A DNA stretch of 64,000 nucleotides from Eubacteriales bacterium (GTDB lineage Bacteria; Bacillota; Clostridia; Lachnospirales; Lachnospiraceae). The translations under genes and the position numbers were made by a program. The stretch spans positions 1-64,000 of the forward strand of contig JAUNOP010000007.1 in assembly GCA_030537135.1 (NCBI GenBank), read 5' to 3'. The notes beneath the pieces were generated by a model that was not told the DNA's origin, made no database searches, and worked only from the letters and a program-made list of their open reading frames with translations. Positions 19,008 to 29,138 of the stretch are shown in pieces (positions within the stretch are counted from its first letter, which is position 1; the number at the start of each line of letters is the position of its first letter).

Positions 19008-21416
19008 ATGAAGAAAAACAAAAGTATTGTGGTGCTTCTTCTCACCGTGATTTTTACGGCTTTCTTCTGCTACACAGCAGGAGTGGGACTTGGACCTACA
19101 GGGACAGGCTCTGCGAAGAACATCAAAACAGGCCTTGACCTGTCGGGCGGCGTCAGCATCACCTATCAGGCAAAGGAAAGCAATCCGAGCAGCGAGGACA
19201 TGGCAGATACCAGGTACAAGCTCCAGAAGCGTGTAGAGCAGTACAGCACAGAAGCACAGGCTTACCAGGAAGGCTCTAACCGTATTACAGTAGAGATTCC
19301 GGGGGCAACTGATGCGAATGCAGTGCTTCAGGAACTGGGAAAACCGGGCTCCTTGTGTTTTATTGAGCAGGAGGATGAGGATGGCAACAGCAATTTCTCT
19401 CTTCAGGCAGATGGAACTTATGTTCTGGACAGAAGCCTTGAGGAAATCCGCGAGGCAGGCAGCGTGGTTTTGGAGGGCTCTGATATTGCCGATGCAGAAG
19501 GAGGCGCTTATCAGGATTCCACAACAAAGAACACAGAATATGCGGTAAGCCTGACTATGACTGATGATGGAAAGGAAAAATTTGCAGACGCTACCACAAA
19601 GAATGTGGGAAAGCTGATTGCCATTGTGTATGACAATGAAATCCTCAGCGCGCCGTCTGTAAGAGAGGCTATCACAGGAGGACAGGCACGAATTGACGGA
19701 CAGAGCAGCGTGGAGGAGGCCAGGGAGCTGGCGTCCTACATTCGTATTGGTTCCTTAAGCCTTGAACTTGAAGAGCTTCGCTCCAATGTGGTTGCCGCGC
19801 AGCTTGGAATGGATGCGATTCAGACCTCTGTGAAGGCGGCAGCTATCGGACTTATCATTGTTATTCTGTTTATGATTGCCGTTTACAGAATTCCTGGTCT
19901 GGTTTCAGGCATTGCTCTGATTGTATATACAGCGCTGATGCTCATCACATTGAATGCCTTTGACATTACCCTTACGCTTCCGGGTATTGCAGGTATTATT
20001 CTTGGCATTGGTATGGCGGTTGATGCAAACGTCATTATTTATGCGCGTATCCAGGAGGAGATTGCAGCAGGAGTCTCTGTGAGAAATGCTATCAGAGGCG
20101 GCTTCCAGAAAGCCTTTTCTGCAATCTTTGACGGCAATATTACCACCTTGATTGCAGCCCTGGTGCTGATGTGGCTTGGCTCAGGCACAGTCAAGGGCTT
20201 TGCCTACACTCTGGCAATGGGCATTGTGCTGTCCATGTTTACGGCGCTTGTGGTGTCCAGACTGATCGTAAATGCTCTTTATGCAGTCGGACTGCGCGAT
20301 GAGAAGTATTATGGACGCGCAAGGGACAGAAAGCCAGTAGATTTTCTGTCAAAGAGAAAGATTTTCTTTACTATATCTGCGATTTTGGTTATCTGCGCTC
20401 CTGTGGCTATGCTGGTAAACAAAGGAATGGGAAATAAATCCCTGAATTACAGTCTGGAGTTTTCAGGCGGTACCTCCACAAATGTAACCTTTAATGAAGA
20501 TATGGACATGGAACGGATTGACTCTGAAGTAACCCCTCTTGTGGAAGAGGTAACAGGAGACAGTAATGTGCAGCCCACAAAGGTTCTGGGGAGCAATCAG
20601 GTAATTATCAAGACCAGAACACTGAATGTGGAGGAGAGAGAGGCTCTGAACCAGGCTCTTGTAGAAGAGTTCGGGGTGGACGAGCAGAAGATTTCCACAG
20701 AGAGCATTTCCTCAACAGTCAGCTCAGAAATGAGAAGAGACGCCATTGTGGCTGTTCTTGTGGCAACTGTTTTCATGCTGATTTATATCTGGTTCCGTTT
20801 TAAGGATATCCGCTTTGCAAGCAGCGCAGTTTTGGCGCTCCTTCATGATGTGCTGGTAGTTCTGGCCTTTTATGCAGTGGCGCGTGTTTCTGTTGGAAAT
20901 ACTTTTATTGCATGTATGCTGACGATTGTGGGTTATTCTATCAATGCCACGATTGTTATCTTTGACAGAATCAGAGAGAACCTTCACGGAAGCAAATCCC
21001 TGGAGGGACTGGAGGATACTATTAATCTGAGTATTACGCAGACTCTGACAAGGAGTATTTATACCTCGTTTACAACCTTTATTATGGTATTTATGCTGTA
21101 TATTATGGGAGTATCCTCTATCCGCGAATTTGCCCTTCCTTTGATGGTGGGAATTCTGTGCGGCGCATATTCCTCTGTATGCGTTACAGGCGCGCTGTGG
21201 TATGTAATGAAGAAATTCCATGCAGAGCGTCAGGTGGAGGCTGTTAAGACTCCTGCGCCAAGGGCTGGATCTGTGAAGGCAGCCGTTGTAAAAAATACGG
21301 CAGCAGCGAAGAACACTTCAGCTCCTGCCAGGAAGACAGAGCCAAAGAAAAAGAATCGCAAGAGAGATAAGGAGCGTCTGGAAAGAGAAGCAAAGCAGCA
21401 GAATAAGGACGAGTGA
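19008..21416 (+). CDS. secDF: Protein translocase SecDF fusion
   Basis: An 802-residue fusion of SecD (about 1-440) and SecF (about 450-760), which use the proton gradient to help SecYEG pull exported proteins. Seen: TM1, TGLDLSGGVSITYQ, P1 domain, the conserved LPGIAGIILGIGMAVDANVIIYARIQEE, then the SecF start with SLEFSGGTSTNVTF and TIVGYSINATIVIFDRIREN. Each half gives six membrane helices. The last ~60 residues are a Lys/Arg/Ala-rich cytoplasmic tail. It opens a long same-strand run of housekeeping genes. Confidence 0.96.
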   Translation: MKKNKSIVVLLLTVIFTAFFCYTAGVGLGPTGTGSAKNIKTGLDLSGGVSITYQAKESNPSSEDMADTRYKLQKRVEQYSTEAQAYQEGSNRITVEIPGATDANAVLQELGKPGSLCFIEQEDEDGNSNFSLQADGTYVLDRSLEEIREAGSVVLEGSDIADAEGGAYQDSTTKNTEYAVSLTMTDDGKEKFADATTKNVGKLIAIVYDNEILSAPSVREAITGGQARIDGQSSVEEARELASYIRIGSLSLELEELRSNVVAAQLGMDAIQTSVKAAAIGLIIVILFMIAVYRIPGLVSGIALIVYTALMLITLNAFDITLTLPGIAGIILGIGMAVDANVIIYARIQEEIAAGVSVRNAIRGGFQKAFSAIFDGNITTLIAALVLMWLGSGTVKGFAYTLAMGIVLSMFTALVVSRLIVNALYAVGLRDEKYYGRARDRKPVDFLSKRKIFFTISAILVICAPVAMLVNKGMGNKSLNYSLEFSGGTSTNVTFNEDMDMERIDSEVTPLVEEVTGDSNVQPTKVLGSNQVIIKTRTLNVEEREALNQALVEEFGVDEQKISTESISSTVSSEMRRDAIVAVLVATVFMLIYIWFRFKDIRFASSAVLALLHDVLVVLAFYAVARVSVGNTFIACMLTIVGYSINATIVIFDRIRENLHGSKSLEGLEDTINLSITQTLTRSIYTSFTTFIMVFMLYIMGVSSIREFALPLMVGILCGAYSSVCVTGALWYVMKKFHAERQVEAVKTPAPRAGSVKAAVVKNTAAAKNTSAPARKTEPKKKNRKRDKERLEREAKQQNKDE

Positions 21417-21445
21417 TAGCTCCTGCGGCAAACATAAAAATCAGG

Positions 21446-21486
21446 AAGAAGAGAGAAACTGCATCGCAGGCTTCTCTCTTCTTTCT
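21446..21486 (+). terminator. Terminator-like hairpin after secDF
   Basis: AAGAAGAGAGAA (21446-21457) pairs with TTCTCTCTTCTT (21472-21483), followed by TCTTC. It may reduce transcription into recJ. Confidence 0.6.
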
Positions 21487-21525
21487 TCATCCTAAAATAA
21501 AAAACATAAGAAAAGGAGGGAAAGC

Positions 21526-23238
21526 ATGGAACGCTGGGTAGTATCTGCCAAGAGGGCGGATTTCCAGGGAATTGCACAGAGGTTTTCCATAGACCCTGTG
21601 ATTGCCCGCTTAATTAGAAACAGAGAGATACAGGGGGATGATAAGATTCAGGAATATCTCCATGGAAGCAAAAAGGATCTTCCTCATCCGGGCTGCATGA
21701 AGGGAATGAAGGAAGCCCTTGCCATATTAATACAGAAAATCCATGAAAAAAAGCCCATACGCATTATCGGAGATTATGATATTGACGGCGTATGCTCTAC
21801 TTACATTCTTCTGACAGGGCTAAAGCGCACAGGAGCCTGTGTGGATACCTATATTCCGGACAGAGTGGCAGATGGATATGGGATTCATGACCATCTGATC
21901 CGCAAGGCTCTGGAAGACAAAATAGATACCATTCTTACCTGCGACAATGGAATCGCTGCCTTTCATGAGATTGCCTTTGCAAAGGAGCAGGGCATGACCG
22001 TGGTTGTGACAGATCATCATGAAATTCCCTTTGAAGACAGAGGAGGAGAGCGCAGCTACCAACTGCCTCCGGCAGATGCGATTGTGAATCCACACCAGGC
22101 AGACTGTCCGTATCCGAACAAAAACGTCTGTGGAGCTGTGGTAGCCTATCATCTGATTCAGCTTTTATACGAACACTTTCACATTTCAGAGAGAGAGCTG
22201 GAGATGCTGCTGGAATTCGCGGCTATTGCCACTGTGGGAGACGTCATGGATCTGCAGGGAGAAAACCGTATTCTTGTAAAGGAAGGCCTGTCAAGGCTTC
22301 CCCACACAAAAAATCTGGGGCTTCAGGAGCTGATTCGAGCCAATCATCTGGAAAACGGAAAAATTTCCTCTTATCACATTGGCTTTGTGATTGGTCCCTG
22401 CATCAATGCCAGCGGAAGGCTGGACACAGCCGCCCGCTCTCTTGCATTGTTTTGTGCAAAGGACAGGGAGGAGGCCGCCAGACTTGCAGGAGATTTGGTC
22501 AGCATGAATACAAGCAGAAAGGCTCTCACAGAGGAAGGCAGAAAAAAAGCCGAGGAGCTGGTTGAAAATACTTCTATTGCAAACGACAGAGTGCTTGTCA
22601 TCTATCTTCCAGAATGCCATGAAAGTCTGGCAGGCATTATTGCAGGAAGAATCCGCGAGAAATATTATAAGCCGGTTTTTGTTCTTACCAGAGGAGAGCA
22701 GGGAGTAAAGGGAAGCGGTCGTTCCATAGAAGGCTATTCCATGTATGAGGAGCTGGTAAAATGCAAGGATCTTATGACGCAGTTTGGAGGACACCCGATG
22801 GCAGCCGGACTTTCCATGGAGGAAGGGAAGGTAGAGCTTTTCAGAAAACGCCTGAATGAGAATTGTACTCTTACTGAAAAAGAACTTAGTCCAAAGGTGG
22901 TGATTGATGTGGCAATGCCCTTTCCCTATATAAGCAGGAAGCTTATACAGGAGCTTTCTCTTTTGGAGCCATTTGGAAAGGGAAACGAAAAGCCAGTGTT
23001 TGCACAAAAGGAAATTCAGGTTTTAAATCCCAGAGCTTTCGGGAAGAATCGAAATGTAGTGAAAATGCAGCTGATGGACAGTCATGGATTCACTATAGAA
23101 GGAATTTATTTTGGGGACGCAGAGGCTTTTCTTAAGAATGTCTCTGGCAGAGAGACTGTCTCAATTACCTATTATCCGACCATAAACAGCTATATGGGAA
23201 GGGATAGTATACAGCTTGTGGTGCAGAATTACTGCTAA
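21526..23238 (+). CDS. recJ: Single-stranded-DNA-specific exonuclease RecJ
   Basis: A 570-residue 5'-3' ssDNA exonuclease of the DHH family used in recombinational repair. Phosphoesterase motifs are visible: IIGDYDIDGVCSTY, TCDNGIAA, VVTDHHEIPF, VNPHQADCPYPNKNVCGAVVAYHL, then the DHHA1 domain with GSGRSIEGYSMYEEL and FGGHPMAAGLSME, and a C-terminal OB-like part. Length matches the short RecJ form of Firmicutes. AAAAGGAGGG lies before the ATG. Confidence 0.95.
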   Translation: MERWVVSAKRADFQGIAQRFSIDPVIARLIRNREIQGDDKIQEYLHGSKKDLPHPGCMKGMKEALAILIQKIHEKKPIRIIGDYDIDGVCSTYILLTGLKRTGACVDTYIPDRVADGYGIHDHLIRKALEDKIDTILTCDNGIAAFHEIAFAKEQGMTVVVTDHHEIPFEDRGGERSYQLPPADAIVNPHQADCPYPNKNVCGAVVAYHLIQLLYEHFHISERELEMLLEFAAIATVGDVMDLQGENRILVKEGLSRLPHTKNLGLQELIRANHLENGKISSYHIGFVIGPCINASGRLDTAARSLALFCAKDREEAARLAGDLVSMNTSRKALTEEGRKKAEELVENTSIANDRVLVIYLPECHESLAGIIAGRIREKYYKPVFVLTRGEQGVKGSGRSIEGYSMYEELVKCKDLMTQFGGHPMAAGLSMEEGKVELFRKRLNENCTLTEKELSPKVVIDVAMPFPYISRKLIQELSLLEPFGKGNEKPVFAQKEIQVLNPRAFGKNRNVVKMQLMDSHGFTIEGIYFGDAEAFLKNVSGRETVSITYYPTINSYMGRDSIQLVVQNYC

Positions 23239-23350
23239 AAGTTTCCCTGGAGAATTGTACAAATATCACATCAGAGAGCGCTTATTATTGCATTATCTTT
23301 GTAATTCTACACTAAGTGTCTGCAAAGAGCGGACAAACTGTGAATTTTCA

Positions 23351-23379
23351 TTGAATTTGTAAAAAAAGGGTGCTATAAT
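23351..23379 (+). promoter_or_regulatory. Promoter upstream of apt
   Basis: TTGAAT (23351-23356), 17 bp, TATAAT (23374-23379): a near-consensus vegetative promoter 62 bp before apt that likely also drives relA and downstream genes. Confidence 0.8.
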
Positions 23380-23441
23380 GCCATATATTAAAAAAATACG
23401 TTTTACGACGCAGTATTACAAAAGAATGGAGGCAGAGAAGA

Positions 23442-23966
23442 ATGAAAGCAATAGAAGAATATGTGAGAAGCATTCCCGATTTTCCGAAGAAAGGAATTTT
23501 GTTTCGAGATTTAACCAGTGTATTGCAGGATGCGGATGGTTTGGCATTGGCGATAGATTCCATGCAGGCCTGTCTGAAGGATGTGGATGTGGACGTGATT
23601 GTTGGAGCTGAATCCAGAGGCTTCCTTTTAGGAATGCCGATTGCTTACAATCTTCACAAAGCCTTTGTTCCGGTGCGAAAGCCGGGAAAGCTTCCCTGCG
23701 AGGTGCTTTCCCAGAGCTATTCTCTGGAATATGGGGAGGCTTCCATAGAAATTCACAAGGACGCAATAAAGCCTGGGCAGAAGGTGGTTCTGATTGACGA
23801 TCTGATTGCAACAGGAGGAACAGCCAAGGCTGCCGTGAAGCTGATAGAGGCTCTGGGCGGAGAGGTTGTGAAGCTGCTCTTTCTGATAGAGCTTCCGGAT
23901 TTAAAGGGAAGGGAAGTTCTCAGAGGCTATGATGTGGATTCCATTATTTGTTATGAGGGTGAATAA
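23442..23966 (+). CDS. apt: Adenine phosphoribosyltransferase
   Basis: A 174-residue enzyme making AMP from adenine and PRPP. The start IPDFPKKGILFRDLT, the ESRGF loop and the PRPP-binding VVLIDDLIATGGTAKAAVKL are all present. It lies between recJ and relA, the usual Firmicutes order, and links purine salvage with the stringent response gene that follows 30 bp downstream. Confidence 0.97.
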   Translation: MKAIEEYVRSIPDFPKKGILFRDLTSVLQDADGLALAIDSMQACLKDVDVDVIVGAESRGFLLGMPIAYNLHKAFVPVRKPGKLPCEVLSQSYSLEYGEASIEIHKDAIKPGQKVVLIDDLIATGGTAKAAVKLIEALGGEVVKLLFLIELPDLKGREVLRGYDVDSIICYEGE

Positions 23967-23996
23967 AAAGAGAGTATAGGGAGGCAGGTGAAGTCT

Positions 23997-26312
23997 ATGG
24001 AAGAAAAAAAGGTAGGTATGCAGCAAAGTGAAATCCAGAAGGCAAAGTGGGAAACAGTCGCAAAAGCAGATGCAGCGGTAAAAAGCATGAGCGATTTTAC
24101 AAGCCCAGAGGAGCTGTACAAGGAATTAATTTCCAGTGTGGCAAAGTATCATCCTTCAACAGATATCTCAATGATACAGAAGGCCTATGAGACAGCACGG
24201 GAAGCGCACAAGGATCAGAAGCGAAAATCCGGAGAACCCTATATTATCCATCCCCTGTGTGTGGCAATCATTCTTGCAGATCTGGAGATGGATAAGGAGA
24301 CCATTGTGGCGGGCCTTCTCCATGATTCTGTTGAAGATACCTGGATGACTTATGAGGAGGTAAAAAAGGAGTTCGGGGAGGAAGTGGCGGATCTTGTAAA
24401 CGGCGTGACAAAGATCGGACAGCTCTCCTATTCCAAGGATAAGCTGGAGATGCAGGCGGAAACTCTCAGAAAAATGTTTCTCGCCATGGCAAAGGATATT
24501 CGAGTCATCCTGATTAAGCTTGCAGACCGTCTCCACAACATGCGCACTCTCAAATATATGCGTCCTGAGAAGCAGATAGAGAAGGCAAGAGAAACAATGG
24601 ACATCTATGCCCCCATTGCCATGCGCCTTGGTATTTCCAAGATTAAGGTAGAGCTTGACGACCTTTCTCTCAAATATCTGAAGCCGGAGGTTTATTATGA
24701 CCTGGTAGAAAAGGTTGCTCTGAAGAAGAGTGAACGAGAGGAATTTGTGGGGGAAATCGTAAGGCAGGTGCAGCAGCACATGAATTTTGCCGGAATTGAC
24801 GCACAGGTTGGGGGCAGAATCAAGCATTTCTTCAGCATTTATAAGAAAATGGTGAATCAGGACAAAACCATTGACCAAATCTATGACTTGTTTGCAGTGA
24901 GAATTCTGGTAGATACTGTCAAGGACTGCTATGCGGCCCTCGGAGTCATTCATGAAATGTATAAGCCCATTCCCGGCCGTTTCAAGGATTACATTGCCAT
25001 GCCAAAGCAAAATATGTATCAGTCTCTTCACACCACGCTGATTGGTCCTCATGGACAGCCATTTGAGATTCAGATCCGGACTTATGATATGCATAAGACA
25101 GCGGAATACGGAATTGCCGCACACTGGAAGTACAAGGAATCCTCAGACGGCAAGAAGCCTGTAGGACAGAGTGAGGAGGAGAAGATGAACTGGCTGCGCC
25201 AGGTTCTGGAATGGCAGAGAGATATGCCGGACAATCGGGAATTTATGAGTCTTCTCAAGGATGATTTTGATTTATTTAATGAGAATGTGTATTGCTTTAC
25301 CCCGCAGGGAGATGTGAAGGTTCTGCCAAACGGCTCCACACCCGTGGATTTTGCTTATTGTGTACACAGCGCTGTCGGCAACAAGATGGTCGGGGCAAGA
25401 GTCAACGGAAAGCTGGTTCCCATTGAATATGTGCTGAAAAACGGGGACAGAGTGGAAATCATCACTTCTCAGAACTCTCCGGGACCGAGCAGAGACTGGC
25501 TCAAGATCGTCAGAAGCACACAGGCAAAGAACAAGATCAATCAGTGGTTTAAAAAGGAATTAAAGGAAGACAATATCCTAAAGGGCAAGGAAATGCTGAA
25601 CCAGTATGCAAGGCTCAAGGGGTATAAATTCAGTATATACAATAAGCCTCAGTATCTGGAGGCTGTGATGAAAAAATATGGCTTCAGGGACTGGGAATCT
25701 GTTCTGGCTGCGATCGGTCACGGCGGTCTGAAGGAGGGGCAGGTATTTAACAAGCTCCAGGAGGCTTATGACAAGGAACATAAGGCTGCTCTGACTGACG
25801 AGCAGGTTCTGGAATCCGTGGCAGCCAGCGCGGATCGAATGCCAAAGATGAAGAGCAGGAGCGGAATCGTGGTCAAGGGAATTCACGATGTGGCCGTGCG
25901 CTTTTCCAAATGCTGTACTCCCATTCCGGGCGATGAAATCGTGGGCTTTGTCACAAGAGGAAGAGGCATTACGATTCACAGAACAGACTGCGTGAATGTT
26001 CTGAATATGTCAGAGGTAGACCGTTCCCGCCTCATTGAGGCAGAGTGGCAGGAGCCGGAGAAATCCTCTGAGAAATACATGGCAGATATCAGCATCTATG
26101 CAAATAACCGCACAGGACTTCTGGCAGATGTATCCAGAATTTTTACAGAGAGAAAGATTGACCTTAGAAATATTAACAGCCGTACAAACAAACAGGAAAA
26201 GGCGACCATCTGTCTGAGCTTTGAGGTAGAGAGTACAGAGGAGCTTGCCAGACTGATAGAGAAACTCAGACAGGTAGAGAGTGTTCTGGACATTGAGCGT
26301 ACCAGAGGATAG
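23997..26312 (+). CDS. relA: (p)ppGpp synthetase/hydrolase, RelA/SpoT family
   Basis: A 771-residue bifunctional Rel. In order: HD hydrolase (~60-200: GEPYIIHPLCVAIILADL, AGLLHDSVEDT, IKLADRLHNMRTL), synthetase (~250-360: GRIKHFFSIYKKM, YDLFAVRILVD, PGRFKDYIAMPKQNMYQSLHTT), TGS (~420-480), a zinc-finger/helical region (CCTPIPGDEIVGF with H and C ligands) and the ACT/RRM end. The intact HD motif argues for both hydrolysis and synthesis. ATG 23997 suits the GGGAGG site better than the GTG at 23988. Confidence 0.95.
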   Translation: MEEKKVGMQQSEIQKAKWETVAKADAAVKSMSDFTSPEELYKELISSVAKYHPSTDISMIQKAYETAREAHKDQKRKSGEPYIIHPLCVAIILADLEMDKETIVAGLLHDSVEDTWMTYEEVKKEFGEEVADLVNGVTKIGQLSYSKDKLEMQAETLRKMFLAMAKDIRVILIKLADRLHNMRTLKYMRPEKQIEKARETMDIYAPIAMRLGISKIKVELDDLSLKYLKPEVYYDLVEKVALKKSEREEFVGEIVRQVQQHMNFAGIDAQVGGRIKHFFSIYKKMVNQDKTIDQIYDLFAVRILVDTVKDCYAALGVIHEMYKPIPGRFKDYIAMPKQNMYQSLHTTLIGPHGQPFEIQIRTYDMHKTAEYGIAAHWKYKESSDGKKPVGQSEEEKMNWLRQVLEWQRDMPDNREFMSLLKDDFDLFNENVYCFTPQGDVKVLPNGSTPVDFAYCVHSAVGNKMVGARVNGKLVPIEYVLKNGDRVEIITSQNSPGPSRDWLKIVRSTQAKNKINQWFKKELKEDNILKGKEMLNQYARLKGYKFSIYNKPQYLEAVMKKYGFRDWESVLAAIGHGGLKEGQVFNKLQEAYDKEHKAALTDEQVLESVAASADRMPKMKSRSGIVVKGIHDVAVRFSKCCTPIPGDEIVGFVTRGRGITIHRTDCVNVLNMSEVDRSRLIEAEWQEPEKSSEKYMADISIYANNRTGLLADVSRIFTERKIDLRNINSRTNKQEKATICLSFEVESTEELARLIEKLRQVESVLDIERTRG

Positions 26313-26321
26313 GAGAAAAAT

Positions 26322-26951
26322 ATGAAAAATCTGGAAGTGCATACATGCGTGCTGGGTATGGTGCAGACAAATTGTTATTTTTTAGTAAACAGACAGACAA
26401 GAGAGCTTTTGATTGTTGATCCGGCAGACTGTCCGGAGAGGATTTTCAGAAAGGTGGAAGAGCTTCACGGAAAGCCGGTCGGAATTCTTTTGACACATGG
26501 ACACTATGACCATATCCTGGCAGCCGAGGCTGTGAAGGAAAAATACGGGATTGCTGTCTATGCCTGCGCACAGGAGCAGCAGATGCTGGGAGATTCCAGG
26601 CTGAATCTGACAGCATACCAGGGACAGCCAGTGTCTCTGAAGGCAGATCACTCTCTCTCTGATATGGAGGTATTTGAGGCAGCGGGCTTTTCTGTGCAGA
26701 TGCTCCACACTCCAGGACATACAAAGGGAAGCTGCTGCTATTATATAAAGGACGAGGGAGTTCTGATGAGCGGGGACACCCTGTTCTATGGCTCTGTGGG
26801 AAGAACCGATCTTCCTACTGGAAGCACGGCGCAGATTGTGGGAAGCCTTCACAGACTGCTTGAGCTTCTGCCGGAAGACACAGAGGTATATCCAGGACAC
26901 GACTGTCCGACAACTATTGAACATGAAAAGAGGTACAATCCCTTTGTGTGA
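26322..26951 (+). CDS. MBL-fold metallohydrolase (glyoxalase II-like)
   Basis: A 209-residue metallo-beta-lactamase-fold hydrolase. THGHYDHILAAE gives the HxHxDH zinc motif, LHTPGHTKGSCCYY the next His, SGDTLFYGSVGRTDLPTG the bridging Asp, and YPGHDCPTTIEHEKRYNP the last His. This is the YcbL/glyoxalase II-like group that hydrolyses thioesters such as S-lactoylglutathione analogues. It starts 10 bp after relA and overlaps hemZ by 29 bp. Confidence 0.92.
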   Translation: MKNLEVHTCVLGMVQTNCYFLVNRQTRELLIVDPADCPERIFRKVEELHGKPVGILLTHGHYDHILAAEAVKEKYGIAVYACAQEQQMLGDSRLNLTAYQGQPVSLKADHSLSDMEVFEAAGFSVQMLHTPGHTKGSCCYYIKDEGVLMSGDTLFYGSVGRTDLPTGSTAQIVGSLHRLLELLPEDTEVYPGHDCPTTIEHEKRYNPFV

Positions 26952-28533
26952 GAAAATTACAATCCTTTATGAGACACGCGAGTTTGAACATGATATCTAT
27001 GCTCTGGTAAAGACCTTTTATCCAGGGGCAGAGCTTTTGTCAATGGATAAGAGGAAGGAGGACGGGAGCCTCCTGTCAGACACAGAATGTCTGGAGGAGA
27101 GCGACCTGGTTCTCACCGTAGAAGAGGGTGGGAGCTTTTTGCTTCGCACATGCAGCGGCGTAAGAGCCTGCTCTGAGATTTCGGAAGAGCAAAAATGTAA
27201 GGGGCAATCTGAGAAGGAAGAGATGTCCCTTGTTTCTTATACCTCAGAGAGCGAAATGCTCTCTCAGGTGCTGGTCACAGACGAGGGCTACAGGGATCGA
27301 AAAATACAGAAGGACAGAATGAAGAAGAACTTGTACCTTCTTCTGAAGGCCCATACAGGACGAGAGCTGCCCTGGGGCGATCTGACAGGAATCCGTCCTG
27401 TGAAGATTGCCATGGCTATGCTTGAGTCAGGAATGAAAAACACGGAGATTGCAGGTCATATGAAAAGCCTGTACCTGGTAAGTCCTGAAAAGACGGCTCT
27501 TGCTGTTGCCATTGCAAACCGGGAAAGAGAGATTCTAAAGAATATTGATTACAACAACGGCTATAGTCTGTATGTGGGAATTCCTTTCTGTCCCAGTATC
27601 TGTCTGTACTGCTCCTTCAGCTCCTATCCTCTGAAGGTGTGGAAAAAGAGGGTCAATGAATACCTGGACGCCTTATGCAGGGAAATCCGTACAGTGGCAG
27701 AGCTTATGCGCAGCAAGGGAAGAAAACTGGATACCATTTACATAGGAGGAGGAACGCCTACCACCCTGGAGCCGTATCAGCTCCGAAGGCTCCTCTCCTG
27801 CATAGGGGAGAATTTTTCCTATGAGGGAATTCAGGAATTTACAGTGGAAGCAGGCCGTCCGGACAGTATCACAGAGGAAAAGCTCGCGGCGCTTCGGGAA
27901 TTTCCTGTGACGCGGATTTCTGTAAATCCACAGACCATGAATCAGAAAACGCTGGATATTATCGGAAGAAGGCATACAGTGGAGGAGACAAGGGAGGCCT
28001 TTGGCCTTGCAAGAAAAGCAGGCTTTGACAACATCAATATGGATCTTATCATAGGGCTTCCGGGCGAGGATAAGGAGATGGTTCGGCATACCCTTGAGGA
28101 GATACAAGACCTCTGTCCTGACAGCCTCACAGTTCATTCTCTTGCTGTGAAGCGCGCGGCGCGCCTTAATATGTTCCGGGATCAATACAAGGAAATGAGT
28201 TTTGAGAATAATCAGGAAATCATGAGCATGACCATGAAATGTGCCTATGAGATGGGAATGGGGCCTTATTATTTGTACCGTCAGAAAAATATGGCAGGAA
28301 ATTTTGAAAATGTAGGTTATGCAAAGGTTGACAAAGCCGGAATTTACAATATACTGATTATGGAAGAAAAACAGCCCATCATCGCTCTTGGAGCAGGAGG
28401 CTCCTCAAAGCTGGTTTTTGACGGCGGAAAGAGAATTGAGCGAGTGGAAAATGTGAAGGACGTCACCAATTATATCAACCGTATTGATGAGATGCTGGAA
28501 CGAAAGAAAAATGGAATTTCAACTTATCTATAA
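26923..28533 (+). CDS. hemZ: Oxygen-independent coproporphyrinogen oxidase-like HemZ
   Basis: A 536-residue radical SAM protein of the HemN/HemZ family, which decarboxylates coproporphyrinogen III in heme synthesis. The N-terminal ~160 residues are HemZ-specific; then LYVGIPFCPSICLYCSFSSYP gives CxxxCxxC, followed by TIYIGGGTPTTLE, FTVEAGRPD and INMDLIIGLPGE. The C-terminus ends with a HemN-like ALGAGGSSKLVF. The start is uncertain: ATG 26923 lies within the end of the preceding gene; TTG 26944 is another option. No other heme genes are near, so the natural substrate may differ. Confidence 0.88.
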   Translation: MKRGTIPLCEKITILYETREFEHDIYALVKTFYPGAELLSMDKRKEDGSLLSDTECLEESDLVLTVEEGGSFLLRTCSGVRACSEISEEQKCKGQSEKEEMSLVSYTSESEMLSQVLVTDEGYRDRKIQKDRMKKNLYLLLKAHTGRELPWGDLTGIRPVKIAMAMLESGMKNTEIAGHMKSLYLVSPEKTALAVAIANREREILKNIDYNNGYSLYVGIPFCPSICLYCSFSSYPLKVWKKRVNEYLDALCREIRTVAELMRSKGRKLDTIYIGGGTPTTLEPYQLRRLLSCIGENFSYEGIQEFTVEAGRPDSITEEKLAALREFPVTRISVNPQTMNQKTLDIIGRRHTVEETREAFGLARKAGFDNINMDLIIGLPGEDKEMVRHTLEEIQDLCPDSLTVHSLAVKRAARLNMFRDQYKEMSFENNQEIMSMTMKCAYEMGMGPYYLYRQKNMAGNFENVGYAKVDKAGIYNILIMEEKQPIIALGAGGSSKLVFDGGKRIERVENVKDVTNYINRIDEMLERKKNGISTYL

Positions 28534-28550
28534 TAGGGAGGTAAATTTCG

Positions 28551-29138
28551 TTGGAAACAACAGCCGGACAGATAAAACCATCAGAGGGCAGCAGAATTCT
28601 GTCTTATGATTTATCCAGTGAATTGAATCATGGAATTCACGTGAGCAATCTGGCCTATGCCGTATCCAGGGAACTGGGTCTTTCCAGGGAAATCAGCTAT
28701 CAGCTTGCCCTTGCCGGGATGCTTCACGACATTGGAAAACTGAAGCTTACCGGATACATCAATGGGGAGGAGCATGACCCTTTGGTGATAGAGGAATTAA
28801 AATATGTGCGTATGCACTCTGCCCTGGGATATGAGGAACTCAAAGGACAGGGCTATTCAGACCTGGTGCTTAAGAGCATTCTTTACCATCATGAGAATTA
28901 TGACGGCAGCGGTTATCCGTCCAACCTGTGTGGGGAACAGATTCCTCTGGGAGCAAGGATCCTCCGGGTATGCGACGTATTTGCAGCGCTGACATCAGAG
29001 AGGCCGTACAGGAAGGCCTTTGACACAGAGACAGCGATAGAATTGATGATCGACGAAGTGAAAAATTTTGACATGCAGGTATTTCTTGCATTTCAGAGAG
29101 TGGTTCATAAAGACGAGGAGGAAGATACATGCCATTAA
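28551..29138 (+). CDS. HD domain (HD-GYP-like) phosphohydrolase
   Basis: A 195-residue single-domain HD protein. LAGMLHDIGKLKL is the HD metal motif, HSALGYEEL and LYHHENYDGSGYPSNLCG resemble the HD-GYP signature (here D-G-S-G-Y-P after the His pair), and ARILRVCDVFAALTSERPYR follows the usual pattern. HD-GYP proteins hydrolyse c-di-GMP; with no sensor domain the exact nucleotide is uncertain. The start is TTG 28551 behind AGGGAGGTAAATTTCG. It overlaps hisS by 10 bp. Confidence 0.85.
   Translation: METTAGQIKPSEGSRILSYDLSSELNHGIHVSNLAYAVSRELGLSREISYQLALAGMLHDIGKLKLTGYINGEEHDPLVIEELKYVRMHSALGYEELKGQGYSDLVLKSILYHHENYDGSGYPSNLCGEQIPLGARILRVCDVFAALTSERPYRKAFDTETAIELMIDEVKNFDMQVFLAFQRVVHKDEEEDTCH

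Noticed and set aside
24168..25124. 318-codon minus-strand frame inside relA
   Set aside because: Antisense shadow of the HD and synthetase domains; composition rich in His, Leu and Cys without motifs.
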